From Iris pallida (Eukaryota > Streptophyta > Magnoliopsida > Asparagales > Iridaceae), in the NCBI GenBank assembly GCA_029216955.1, contig JANAVB010031417.1, positions 21,091,210 through 21,155,209 on the forward strand: a DNA stretch of 64,000 nt. Direction: 5' to 3'. The stretch's first letter is position 1. Every line of letters starts with the position of its first letter. The notes under the pieces were generated by a model that was not told the DNA's origin, did no database searches, and saw nothing but the letters and a program-made list of their open reading frames with translations. Both the position numbers and the translations under genes were made by a program. Of this stretch, positions 20,315 through 31,519 are shown piece by piece.

Positions 20315-21477
20315 AAGTGTCAATTGGGTGTCTTTGGTTTGGTATTTTGGACTAGTGAGGAACTCTTTTGTGTTAGTTTTGGATTAGAGAGAGTAATGTA
20401 CATAAGCAAGTCCCGAGGATATACGCTGGATATTTCAATATGTATTCTGTCAGTTATTCAGTTAGTTTTTATTTGTTTTCAAGGAATTATGGTGAATGAT
20501 TTTGCAGGATCATCGATAATCTCTTCTTGATTATATTTTGATTTTTTTTTTTCTCGTGTTTGTTTATGTTAATTGGAGTACATCCATTGCTGTAGCCAAG
20601 GAACTTCATAAAGTTGAGAATTTTTGTTGTTTGTCCTTCAAGACGTTTATGTCAGTTCATGTTTGCTAGAAATTCGACTGTCAGTGGGTGGCTGGACGGA
20701 TGGATGAATCATACGGACTCATGGAGTAAAAGTTCACCGTTGCTGGAGGAATAATTTAATTCCGTGGACACATTGTGATGGCTTCTGCCTTATGAGACCA
20801 ATAAGGCTCACTCCTCACTCAGAATACTGTTCACGTTAGTGTTCCTTTCCTCAGATATGAATGGCCTGAAATCCTTCTATGGTGCATACTTTATTACAAT
20901 TCTACAGAGCTAACCTTTGGCAGCTAAGTTTCATTCGAACTTGATTTTGATGCCGATACAAACCAAATCATCATTTTTTACTCCATATCATTGAGTTTTG
21001 ACAGTACTTGGTTCCAATACTGGAAGTATTTGTCATTTACAGGCTTCCTTGTAACCTCCAGTTTCTTGAATATGGGCAAGGGTTAGGTACTCATCACTCG
21101 TAAACCTTTCCCTTGCATGTTATTTTTTGATTTTAACCAAAGAGACTTTGTCTAAGGAATGATAGATACTTCCATGCAAACTATTGCGAAGTGTACCTCA
21201 ACGTGGTTATTGGCGAAGTAATTGTTGTAAGTTTTCCTTGATTTACAGTAAACAAAATAACAAAGTTTAGAGTTACCGGCACGTGGAGAAGTCATGTACG
21301 GGACGTTGTCCTAAGAGATTATTCGAGATTTATGTGCAGACTTGATCTCGAATTTTCTAGAGGTAAAACTCTCGTACTACCGGCTCCCCGTTGTTGCACA
21401 CAGCTTCGGGAGGAACGACCCGAAGTTAGCTTTTGTCCAGAACGGAAAAAAAAATAAAATATTAGAAAGATCAGAGT
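20315..21477. other. Downstream region of gene A
   Basis: The first 750 bases or so match the downstream part of unit C (62949-63640) and in part unit B, up to TTTGTCATTT near 21031. Beyond that there is unique sequence with no gene. The likely 3' UTR has a GA-rich and T-rich stretch near 20385-20560. Confidence 0.6.
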
Positions 21478-21677
21478 AGGTCTAATTAGACTTTGTAGAC
21501 TGGATTTGTTCGTTTTAGATTTTGGGTAATCGAACTTTTTTATTGACACATGTTGGTAACGGAATTGAACTTTCAGTGACGAGCTGAGTCTTTTAATGAC
21601 GAATTTTGTCACTAAAAAGTTCAAGTACCCAAAGTCTAAAAAGGACAAATCTAGTTCTCAACTTCTAATTAGGTCCT
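21478..21677. mobile_element. Foldback MITE with long inverted arms
   Basis: The left arm AGGTCTAATTAGACTTTGTA and on through GGATTTGTTC and TTTTGGGTAATCGAACTTTT is matched in inverse by the right arm, ending ACTTCTAATTAGGTCCT. Arms are about 70 bp of a 200-bp element and have several mismatches. Flanking TA may be the target duplication. Confidence 0.65.
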
Positions 21678-21710
21678 AAACATGGTACCCTTATACAAAA
21701 TAATTCTATT

Positions 21711-21860
21711 AAAAACCCTTTCAGGAACCAACAGTAGAAATGGTCTGAAAATAACAGTGCAAACCAATCTCATAATGTAGAGTAACATGTGGAGTGCTGC
21801 TTCTAGGAGTTGAGATCACTTGTTCTTAAGAGAGAACAAGGAATTCTATTAGGATCCTAT
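21711..21860 (+). repeat. Partial fourth copy of the duplicated unit
   Basis: CCCTTTCAGGAACCAACAGT through GTGGAGTGCTGCTTCTAGGA to GAACAAGGAATTCTATT matches 61262-61400 of unit C and 18660-18797 of unit A. It is broken just before the solo LTR at 21869, so an additional unit once existed or began here. Confidence 0.75.
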
Positions 21861-24800
21861 ATCTCTGTTGTCACACCCCGATTCCGTTGAATCGATAGTC
21901 GTCCCCCGGACGTGATGCCGTGCGAACCTAATTTGCGATCGCACAAGGCATAGTCATAAGTTAATCCGAAACACGAGATCTAAGAGAGCAAGCAGACAAA
22001 TTGAATCACACATTTAGTAAAGAGAACTTTGATCTTTATTGATAATGAACATCATTTACAGACTCCAGTACATGACTCATGTCACGCGGGCTACAACATG
22101 ACTCAATTACAAAAAGTGCCGATGAGATAGTCGTTCCATACAATGCACAGTACATCTCTCAATATACAACAGAGTATTACAGTGACCTGGAATGGAGGGA
22201 CGCTGAGCCATCTTTCTTGGACATTTGAGAGCCTTCAAAACTGGAGTTGCGGGACAAGTCTTTGACGCGCGGCCGAAGCTTCAAAATCTCGAACGTCGTC
22301 GAGCTAGTTGGCGCGTCCTTCCTGATTCACGGGACCTGCAAAAAACGAGGATCACTACGATCACATGTACTGGAGAATGGCTAATTAAAATCCAAGCTCT
22401 GCATTTGATTCAAGCAGTTTTATAAACATGTTAGCTAGCTATTTTTGTGATCTTTCTTACCATCCAATCGCTTTGCATGTTAATATGTTTTGAGGCAAGC
22501 AATTGAAATTGTATACATTAAGCAGCTATCATGTATTCATCCCGTGTCACGTGCATTAGTTAAGCAGTGAAAGGGTGTGAAGGTCACTGGCAATGTCAAG
22601 CCATCACGGACTATAGCTGGGTTAGACGGCGACCCTTTCGCGGCGGGTAACGAGCCCTGTGCGAAAGTTCCCGAATAACCCACGTCAATGTAAGGCTGAC
22701 GCTTGCTATACTCGTTCCTCCCGGGCCGAATCGGTCCCTTGGTCTAGGCAACCGTTCGAGGAAACTACACCTTGTCGACAAGTTGTCCAATGACCGTTTT
22801 GCAGAGTCTTGAAAAATACTATCTCTTTTCTAGAACCTTATCATTTCTCTTTTAGTTGCAAAACTTAGCATTTCTTTTGAACTTAGTCGATTTACTCACT
22901 TAGCCATATCGTTGTGATAAACGTTAATCATTGTTTTGCATAGGCTAAGTGGAATTGCATAAGAAAGCATGTTTTCCATTTCAATATCGACAGTTTGATA
23001 GCAAGTGTTTCGTGAAGAATCGTGTCATGATTTTCTTGATTCTACACTATAATGACAAGTATTTCATTTAACTTCATATTTCTTTTGAAATAGAGGGACG
23101 AGGCGAAGGAGGTCATCCACTCACCTTAGACTTGCTTCATGAGAGGGACTGGTTGGCTGCGCTGACGTTGCCTACGCGATCACCTGCAATCGCATGAGCA
23201 ACTGATTAGAACACTGTGTAATTCAAGGAATTTCGATATGAATGCGAAACTCGAAAACACAAGTCACGAAAACCCATCTGAAATATTCACAAAAACCAAA
23301 GCTAAAGCCAAATCAAGTACGACATAAAAACCAGAGCAACAAGAGGTCTCTTCCGACTCAGCCGCAGAGCCAATCCTTGAGGTGTAACGCCACAGTCCCA
23401 AAATAGAAGGACTAGAAACGTACCATGCCAGCTGTATACGTACGAGTAAATGAAAGGCTCGTATTTATACATAAGATGTAAAATATAGAAAGCCAAGAAC
23501 TAAATTCAACCACGAAGATAAATAATAATATAAAAGCAACTTTGAGTTTGTCATTACAATCGTTGGGCGGAGACAAATCCACTACCAACTAATTTAAATA
23601 GGGAAGAAAATATACAAAGAAAGTGATTTGGTCGAGCGAAGGGGATGACGATCCAAAAGCAACATCTCGACGGAATAGAGCGCAAGCCATGGCCTTGGCT
23701 AGAGCACCTACAGGTAGTCACAAAACACACCTGGAGAAATCACTAGGAGGGACGTAACAAGACACATAATATCATGTCATAAACTGATTGTAAATAGCTC
23801 AATAGAAAAGTACATAAACCTAAACAGATAAGGTCCCTAACCATTCTATGTGAAACCATACACTTTTGGAGACAACATTCTACGCAGGGGTTGTATGATA
23901 AGCCACGCAAATAAAAGATGATTGGCAGCACGTAGCGCTCATACGAGACACTATCTGCCCTGGGCCGCAAGTATCGCTCATCTGGGTCACTATCAGTCCG
24001 AAATGTGCATAAAAATAAAATGTAGCCCCTACGCTAATAGTTATCTCCTCCCTCCCCATGATACTATACAAGCGTTGTCTCCACGACACACAACATGAAT
24101 CGTTTCCACGACAATGTTTTAGTCTTAGTAACTGCTAGGTCTTCTATCCAAATCTATTTGCAGTTATATCCTAACGCACGGCCTGTACGCACCAATAATC
24201 AGTCAGCACGCAAGTCCATATCTATATGCGACTCGCGACTTCGTAGCACACAAGTGTCGAGACCAATGAATGCAGTACACACAAAGGGCGGTTCCTTAAC
24301 TCTAGGCCAAAATGCAACAAGAAAACTAAAGTATAGTAATTTGCATCTACATACAGTTTTGAAAGAAGAATTTTATATTTACTAGAAATAAGTAAAAGCA
24401 TGCATGATATTGAGCAATTAAATAAACGGTAAAGGCAAGGTGTCTTGCCTGGGGTACTGCCCGGTGTGGTGATCTAACAGGTCCCAATTAGTCCAATAGC
24501 CATGTTCGATGTGTAGAGGTCCAAAGTCCATGAGAAAATATGAAGGCACGATTTAGTCATGATCGACGATAATAATCGAAAATAGATTGGAGTACAGGAA
24601 TACTTATACTATTTTAGAAATAATCATAATACTTGAAAACTAGCTTTTTATTAATTAAAATCATTTCTTAGAAAAGTGTCAAAAATTGTTTTACGCTAAG
24701 ATACTCTAGTTTGTAAAAATAAAAAATTTAGATAGAGGCTTATGTGTATTAGTCAAAATATGCTTTTAGGAAAAATACATTAAAATTTTGTTTTAGGCTA

Positions 24801-25189
24801 AATATAAGTTTTGTAAAAATATTTTTATTGATAAAACTACACTTTATAAACGAAATTATATTAAATAAATATTTGACAATATTAATAACTCATTTAAGCC
24901 AAAACTATAATTTTGTCAAATACATATATATCTAGAGGAACATCTTAGTACTAAAGATAACTTTTGTAAAATAAATTTTAGGAAGGAAGCTGTCTTTCTA
25001 TAAATAAATAAAAAATGAATATTTGACAAGACTATATTTCATTGGTTGAAAATATTTTAGGTAGATACTCGAATACTACTAGGAATATTATTTAAATTAA
25101 AACTATAATTAATTGGTCATAAATTTTACCAAAAATATTTATATGTATAATGACTTACATTATAACCAGGATAATTAAATATACCAATA

Positions 25190-25215
25190 ATAATACTAAT
25201 GATAATAATAATAGA

Positions 25216-25261
<46 letters not shown>

Positions 25262-25262
25262 T
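25190..25262. repeat. AAT/ATA microsatellite
   Basis: Continuous run of trinucleotide AAT with minor breaks near 25190-25225. It gives the spurious poly-Asn frame on the plus strand. Confidence 0.9.
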
Positions 25263-26303
25263 TAATATGAAACCTCTACTAATTATACTACTCTCTTCCC
25301 CCAAATTAGAACACAGTGGGAGAGAGAGAGAACAGAGGAGAAAACGTAAGGGGGAGGGGGAGCAGGGAAAGCGGAGTGTACCGGAGTACGCCGGCGGCTC
25401 GGGACGCGACGGTTGATCGGACCGCGGAGGGCAGCGGACCCGATGGTGGAGGGAGCACCGTAGTCTGGGGTTTTGGCTCGGCGCGGCGGAGGCGACCAAG
25501 CACAGCAGCGGTCGATACGAGGGCTTCGTCGGCCAAGAGGAAGGCGGCGGTGCTACCGAGGATGTGGACGCGGAGGGGAAAGATGGGGCTCATCGACGAT
25601 TGCTGCGGGTGGCGTAGGGGTTTCGACGACGGCTAATGCTGGTGGCCGCGTGGTGTGGAGGATGGCTCGGCACGGAGGTCGACACCGGGCCGGCGGCCAT
25701 GTGAGGGTTAGGTTTAGGTTTTTTTCTCTTTATTTTTCTAGGATGTTGGTGACGATGGTGGAGCGGGGGCTTGCGGCCACCGGTTCAGGTGGTGGTGGTG
25801 CTGGGTTTAGGGAAGAAGGCAGGCGGATTCTGACAATGGCTATGGTGGTCGAAAAAAATAGCGGTGGTGTTGGCGTTGGTATAGGCGGTGGCGAGGGTCG
25901 TGGTCGCTGGACCTAGGGGTGGTGGTGGCCACAGGAGTGATGGGAAGAGTGGTAGGGTGGTGCCAATGGCGATGGTGGCTGGAGGGGACGAGCGAAGAAG
26001 CCGCGGTGGCTAACCTGGTGGTGTCAGGAAACAGAGGCGGTGTCGGAAAGGCTGTTGCTCTTGGCGAGGACAGGATCAAAATTGCCACGGAGCCTGGCGG
26101 TGGGGCTACTACCAGAGATAGGTTTAGGATTGATGGGTCGTGTCCTACGAGGCACGGGACGGGTGTGTCCGGAGTTGTCGGACACGAAGAGTTAATTGTA
26201 TTTGTAAAGAAAATGTAGTGGATGGAAAAAGCACGGACACCATGCACTTGAAAAAAAATTGGATGGAAAAAGTTTTTATGGAGAAGAAAAAAAAGGAGCC
26301 TCT

Positions 26304-26314
26304 CCTTATATAGG
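26304..26314 (-). promoter_or_regulatory. TATA box of the O left LTR
   Basis: On the minus strand CCTATATAAGG. It is kept in the right LTR at 53580-53590 in an otherwise drifting region, and its orientation agrees with the element's reversed sense. Confidence 0.6.
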
Positions 26315-26895
26315 AGGTGGTGCTCCTAGTTGGATAAAGACTAGCATTGTTTAAATTCTCCAAGAAATAAATTCCCTATTAATTCAATCGACTTAAAAAT
26401 TAATCTAATCAAAATCGATTTAAATCTAGATGAAATCTTTATTTAATTTAAAATAATATCTTCTATAATTTAAATTACTGTATTTAATCAAATATTCACT
26501 CAAACAAAATTTCAAATAAAATATAATAATAATTAATTTTGAAAATCATAATAATTATTTCAATACTGGGACACCTTTTAAAACCATGAATAAAAATAAG
26601 TTTCGAAAATCAATTTATACGTAAGTTATATTTTACGTATTCATATGGGAAAAGAACATTTATATGAACATAGTTTTCTAATTCGCTAACAAGATAAACT
26701 AGTTGTAATGCCTGTGGTTCGTATTGCGTATCTTGGTATACGTATACGTAATTTGACCCGTATTACATGTCTCCCTGCTTGATTTATTCTAGTATTTCAT
26801 TGATTGGTTTATTCTTGGGTTGGTTCGGCTTGGCTTGGTTTGCTTTGGTTCATCATGAACCAAAGGTGAACCCTCCTATCTACCACCACCCTCCT

Positions 26896-26904
26896 TATTT
26901 ATAA
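26896..26904 (+). promoter_or_regulatory. TATA-like box of the 2.7-kb solo LTR
   Basis: TATTTATAA in a C-rich context, about 190 bases inside the LTR and followed by a CT-rich leader, as in many plant LTR promoters. Confidence 0.5.
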
Positions 26905-27297
26905 CCCCTTCCCTTTCTCTCTCATCATTACTTCCTTCCTTCTTTATTTACTCTCCACCACCAACCAAGAGAACCCTAGCCTAGGCAAGTGCAACTTGCT
27001 TCATGAAGGAACCCACCATTTTTATTGTTCTAAACTCTTCTATGCAACTTTCTAATCCACCTTAGTTCTTGTCATTTTATATTTTCTTGTAGATCTAAGT
27101 TTTAGACATTTTTAGATTTTCATGGTTTTGATCTATCAAACCTTCTTGTTTTCAAGTTTTGATGGTTCCATGTTGTAGAAAATTTGATTCTACCCAATTT
27201 AGACCATTGGAAGTCCTGATTTTGACTTATTTTTAGTGATTTATAGTCTTTTGGATTATGGGTTTTCATGGCCATTGGAGGCTGGTTGGGGAAGATG

Positions 27298-27830
27298 AGC
27301 AACGCATGCTGTTTGCTGGCAAAAAGCTGTTGCCAAGCTGTTTGCTGGCGCAAGCTGTTTGCTGGCGCATGCTGTCCTGGCGCATGCTGTTTCCTGGCGC
27401 ATGCTGTTTGCTAGCAAAAATTTGTTGCCATGCTGTTTGCTGGCGCATGCTGTCCTGGCGCATGCTATTTTCTGGCGTATGCTGTTTGGTGGCAAAAAGT
27501 TGTTGCCATGCTGTTTGCTGGCGCATGCTATTTGTTGGCGCATGCTGTCCTGGCGTATGCTGTTTTCTGGCACATGCTGTTTGCTAGCGCATGCTGTTTG
27601 CTGGCGCATGCTGTCCTGGCGCAGCTGTTTCCTGGCGCATGCTGTTTGCTTGCAAAAAGCTGTTGTCATGCTGTTTGCTGGCGCATGCTGTTGCTGGCTA
27701 TTTGCTGGCGCATGCTGTTTTGCTGGCTGTTTGCTAGCGCATGCTGTTTGCTGGCGCATGCTGTTTTGCTGGCGCATGCTGTTTATTGGCGCATGCTGTT
27801 TGCTGGTGCATGCTGTCTCTGGCACCCCTT
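27298..27830 (+). repeat. Minisatellite of about 17 bp inside the solo LTR
   Basis: Some 25-30 units of the type GCTGTTTGCTGGCGCAT. Variants include GCTGTCCTGGCGCAT (15 bp) and units carrying TGGCAAAAAGCTGTTGCCA. All frames are open across it because of the repeat, so the 130-190-residue Cys- or Gln-rich frames are artefacts. Confidence 0.92.
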
Positions 27831-29713
27831 TTGATCTCTTGTACCATTTGTTTTACCATGACAAATCTTGTTATCTTATCCGTGTTGTTTCTCTTGATCC
27901 TTAGTGTAATGTGGGATAATTATGACATGAACACGACATGATACATGAACCTGACATGATACATGGTCACGACATGATAATGCATGATAGTGGCCCGTCG
28001 TGGCGCACTCCTGACAAGTAAACCTGGCATAATATGTCTCGAATTGCTGTTGCGACAGCTAACGTAACATGACTTGACAAGTATGAATAACCTGGACACC
28101 GTGGACGATTGTGCTTGTACAAATGAATCAGTCTTGTCTTGCATCATGCTTAGGATGGGACCCCTAAGTACTACGGTCAGGGATACCTACTAAAATGGAC
28201 TAAGGCTAATAACTAGAATAACACAGTAGTCATGAAGAGATTTCCCAGCTACAGGCAATCCCGTTACCCGGGCGCGCTTGGGATCTGTAGCCTGCCGTCG
28301 AGTAGGGCACATTTCCAGCACACTGTCATGTGTTGCACCCTCTAAGTCACCTAAGGGTATATGCGTTTCCTGGACGATGTACCCACTTGAATTCAACCCC
28401 TAATATTCGACCTGGGTAACCTGGATGGTCTGCAGGACTTGTGGTTGTTGAATAATCTTACTGCATCTTGTTAGTAACTAGGCCTGTGATAACCTTAGTT
28501 AGTTAAAGTATCAAGCCGTACTTATTGCTTGGCCGTGATTGTTGGATAGGGAATGATCAGTCTAAGTCTTGTCTTGATCCTGTACCAGATTGTTACATGA
28601 CCTGATTTTCTTATATTATCTTGACGATAAATGGTGGGAAACCAAGTTCCGTTCAGATGAAGGGTTACAATCCCGGTCCTTGTTTGGTTTACGGGTTGTA
28701 ACCTGGTTATCTGAATATTTCCATGGTTACCTCATCGTATATCATCCTGTCATGCTTTTCCATAATTCCTGTCTTTTATTATATAATTTTATTCTTGTGC
28801 TAATTGCTGGTTTTAGTTCCTAAGTGAAGCTTCCTTTGTGGCACTTGTACTTTCTGGGATCTGACCCAGCTGGTTTCGTATGGCCATATTTCGGAGCAGC
28901 TCCAGAGGATCTGTCGACTTTCCAGCCCGATGGTGACCACCAGGCGTAACTAGGGCAACGAGTGGGTTATTTTTGGCTCTTCCACTTTATTGTAAAAATA
29001 TTCTTTTGAGGCGTTTAGCCGACGAGCACCTGTTTAGCTCGATTGAACCTTTACTTACTGTCTGCCTACGGGCTGTAACATGATTGACAGATCCTAGGGT
29101 TGATCATGTATGACTAAACTCTTGCTAGTCTTCACATTTTGTAACGACTAGCTTCATGATCAGCTGAATATGTAATGTTTGGGACGCCTTACTATTGTAT
29201 ATTTGGTGATCTTATATCTTGTGACATTGCTTACTTGCTTGTGATTGAGACACTAGGCTTATTCATGACCATAAGAGACTGTTGGCTTGTAGTTAAACCC
29301 TCATGTATCTAGACAGTCGTGACCGTATAGCGAGGTGGGTTGCACTTCAATATACGTAGCTGGCTATGTCCGTCCCGGCTCTCCAGTATTCTGGCTTTGG
29401 GACGTGACACTAGTCTTCTTAAAATAATAAAACATGGTTTTTAAAATATCGGCACGATGCCCTTTTAATATTTTGAAAATATTACTCGCATGTTAGAAAT
29501 ATACTTCTCCTTATATAAAAATCTATAAAACATTTTCAAAAATATGTATCTCGCACATATTCGCGCTCGACGAGCCAATACGAAAAATACGAACTCGTAC
29601 GCGACGAACAATTACGAGAACTCGAATTCGCACGCGCCTTACAAATACGAAGTACAAATAAAATAATTTATTTAAATTTAAAAAAATTGTAGTAGAAATT
29701 TAGGGGGTTTACA

Positions 29714-31519
29714 TCCTACCCAACTTAAAAGAATTTCGTCCTCGAAATTTAGGAATAATTAGGATAGGTAGGGTTGAGGAGTTAGAAAGAGTTTTGCCAT
29801 AAGAAACCATGATTTAAATCATTGGACGAGTGAAGAATCGATATTCGATGAAAATTAAATGGTTAGAAGATTGGTCAATGCATGGCAACCTATCAATGTT
29901 TAAAATCAATCAATGCTACCTTTTTCGTATAGACATGCAACCTTATAAATAGACAATAACTCCTTCAATCTCGCTGTTGAATCGTAACTCAATAAAATAT
30001 TCATCATAATCAAAGATTTTTTTTATCAAGGTAAGCGTTTTTCCTTAATAAATTCTTTTAGCGCAGTTCTTTCTTTCCTTTATTCGGGTTGATAGCTATC
30101 CTTAAAATAATCTCAAACACTACTTAAAATTCTTGAAGCATGCTCATGTATATATCGACCTTCAACTGATGTTTATTCAACTCTCAAAACAATTGATACC
30201 TTTAAAATATGTTTTCATGAACTTTAATATGCAGCAACATCTTTCGACATACCTATATATTTTCTCGAGCTCTAACTTTCTTAAGTTTAATAAATCAATT
30301 AGTCGAAGGTATAATCAAGGTTACTTTGATATAATTTTATAACCATAATCGCAAAATCTTTGATAAGTCCAAACGTCCCATTCAATATTTCTCTCATAAT
30401 CTTTTTCCTACATATTTTCTCTCGTGCTAGTCCCTCTCGCATAATTATCTTCAAGAATAAAAAAAATTTCATCCAATTTAGTCGAGAGTAAAATTTATCT
30501 CACCTTGTTATGACCTTTAAATTTACCATCATCATATAGTTAAATCATCAAGAGTTTTAAAATTTTACAATCTTCTTGAATTCTTTAAACACTCTATTTA
30601 TCATCTCATAAAATAAAGAATCAATCTGTCGAACAAAAATCTACTCTCCTTTGATCATAAAATATACTCCACCTCATAGGTTTTACCTCAAGATTTTATC
30701 TATGCATATATTTAATCATCTTATTCAACTATACCGCTACCTTTCGCTAGGGATTTTCTAATCTAACGTCTTTCCAACCAAAGGATGTCATGATCAAATT
30801 CATATTCGAACAATGTAATCATAAAATGAACAAATTGCATAAACCATGGAGGAATCAAGGTGAACTATGAGTGAAGCAATTTAATCGGAAATGAGAAAAA
30901 TAAGGGTTGTTAATTTTGCATGGAGAGTAGAAGGGTGTTATGCGTAAGTAAATCAAGATAAGGTATGAAAATTTAAGCAATCAAGATAAAGCAAAAAGTT
31001 AAACATTTAAGGAATCATATCATATATTGGGTCGAGAGTTTTGAGTTGAGGTTGAGTCCCTATCCGTAGTCGAGAAGTATTTAGCTAACATGGTAATGAT
31101 TATAGTTTAGTCATTATGACCCGAAAGTCGTATCGTAAAAATTAGAGCACAAGGGGACGTGGTTTAGTGGGACATGATATGTCTACATGAAGATGGGCTC
31201 GTCTAGGTCTTGCATATGAGAATTGTTGAAAGGTAACAACTGGTCTCGTGCTCCGAAATATCAATGTCACGATAGGGGACACCAAATGATCAAAAATAAA
31301 AAGTGGGTTTTCATTAATGCACAAAAAGGTTAAGGCACGAAATAAGGATAATTAAGGAAATCCCGTAGATCAAGGTAAAATAAGTTAAGGACACAGTTTC
31401 TAGAGAGAAATTAGTCTCATAGATAAGGGTATGGTCAAGGGAATGATTCTAATCATTTCTAAGTTTCAAATAATTACATGGTCACGATAAAAGATCTAAA
31501 TTTGAGGGAAGGTCGAGTG
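29714..31519 (-). other. Interior of element O, part next to its left LTR
   Basis: AT-rich, no coding frames. It opens with the PPT side: on the minus strand AAGTTGGGTAGGA directly precedes the LTR start. The hairpin AATTTCG/CGAAATT (29732-29749) lies just beyond. It ends in the GAGTG target of LARD1 (31515-31519). Confidence 0.75.

Larger units (their letters stand above)
17570..21060 (+). repeat. Duplicated unit A (3.5 kb), carrying gene copy A
   Basis: Aligns with 55700-58620 (unit B) and 59700-63640 (unit C). Landmarks common to all: TTCTGCCGGAAGGCATGGGCA, cut here to the first 20 bases TTCTGCCGGAAGGCATGGGC (17990), then the ACATGTGGAGTGCTGCTTCT block (18732), ATGCAACAGGTTGC (18887), and the gene. 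Upstream of the gene about 1.9 kb is shared non-coding sequence. The three units point the same way, as expected of a former tandem array. Confidence 0.88.
26704..29409 (+). mobile_element. Solo LTR, 2.7 kb, different family
   Basis: Begins TGTAATGCCTG and ends GGGACGTGACA. CTAGT flanks it (26699-26703, 29410-29414), and the right O LTR has the uninterrupted site (53973-53990). No PBS, PPT or ORF is inside, hence solo. A TATA-like TATTTATAA sits at 26896, and its end forms a hairpin (CGTCCC 29371-29376 with GGGACG 29399-29404, inner CCAG/CTGG). Confidence 0.9.
23383..29713 (-). repeat. Left LTR of element O (3' LTR in its own sense), with a solo LTR inserted
   Basis: About 3.6 kb after removing 26704-29409 and one target copy. 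It aligns with the right LTR at 40715-41737 and 52981-54276. It holds an AAT microsatellite (25200-25259) and a GC-rich stretch (25300-26200) with long frames. The frames are not conserved as protein in the right LTR, so I read them as non-coding. Confidence 0.85.

Noticed and set aside
25300..26220. GC-rich frames of 90-147 codons in the O left LTR
   Set aside because: The matching stretch of the right LTR (52980-53500) differs by indels that break the frames, so they are not kept as protein.
27256..27904. Long Cys- and Gln-rich frames on both strands
   Set aside because: Produced by the 17-bp minisatellite; no codon structure apart from the repeat.
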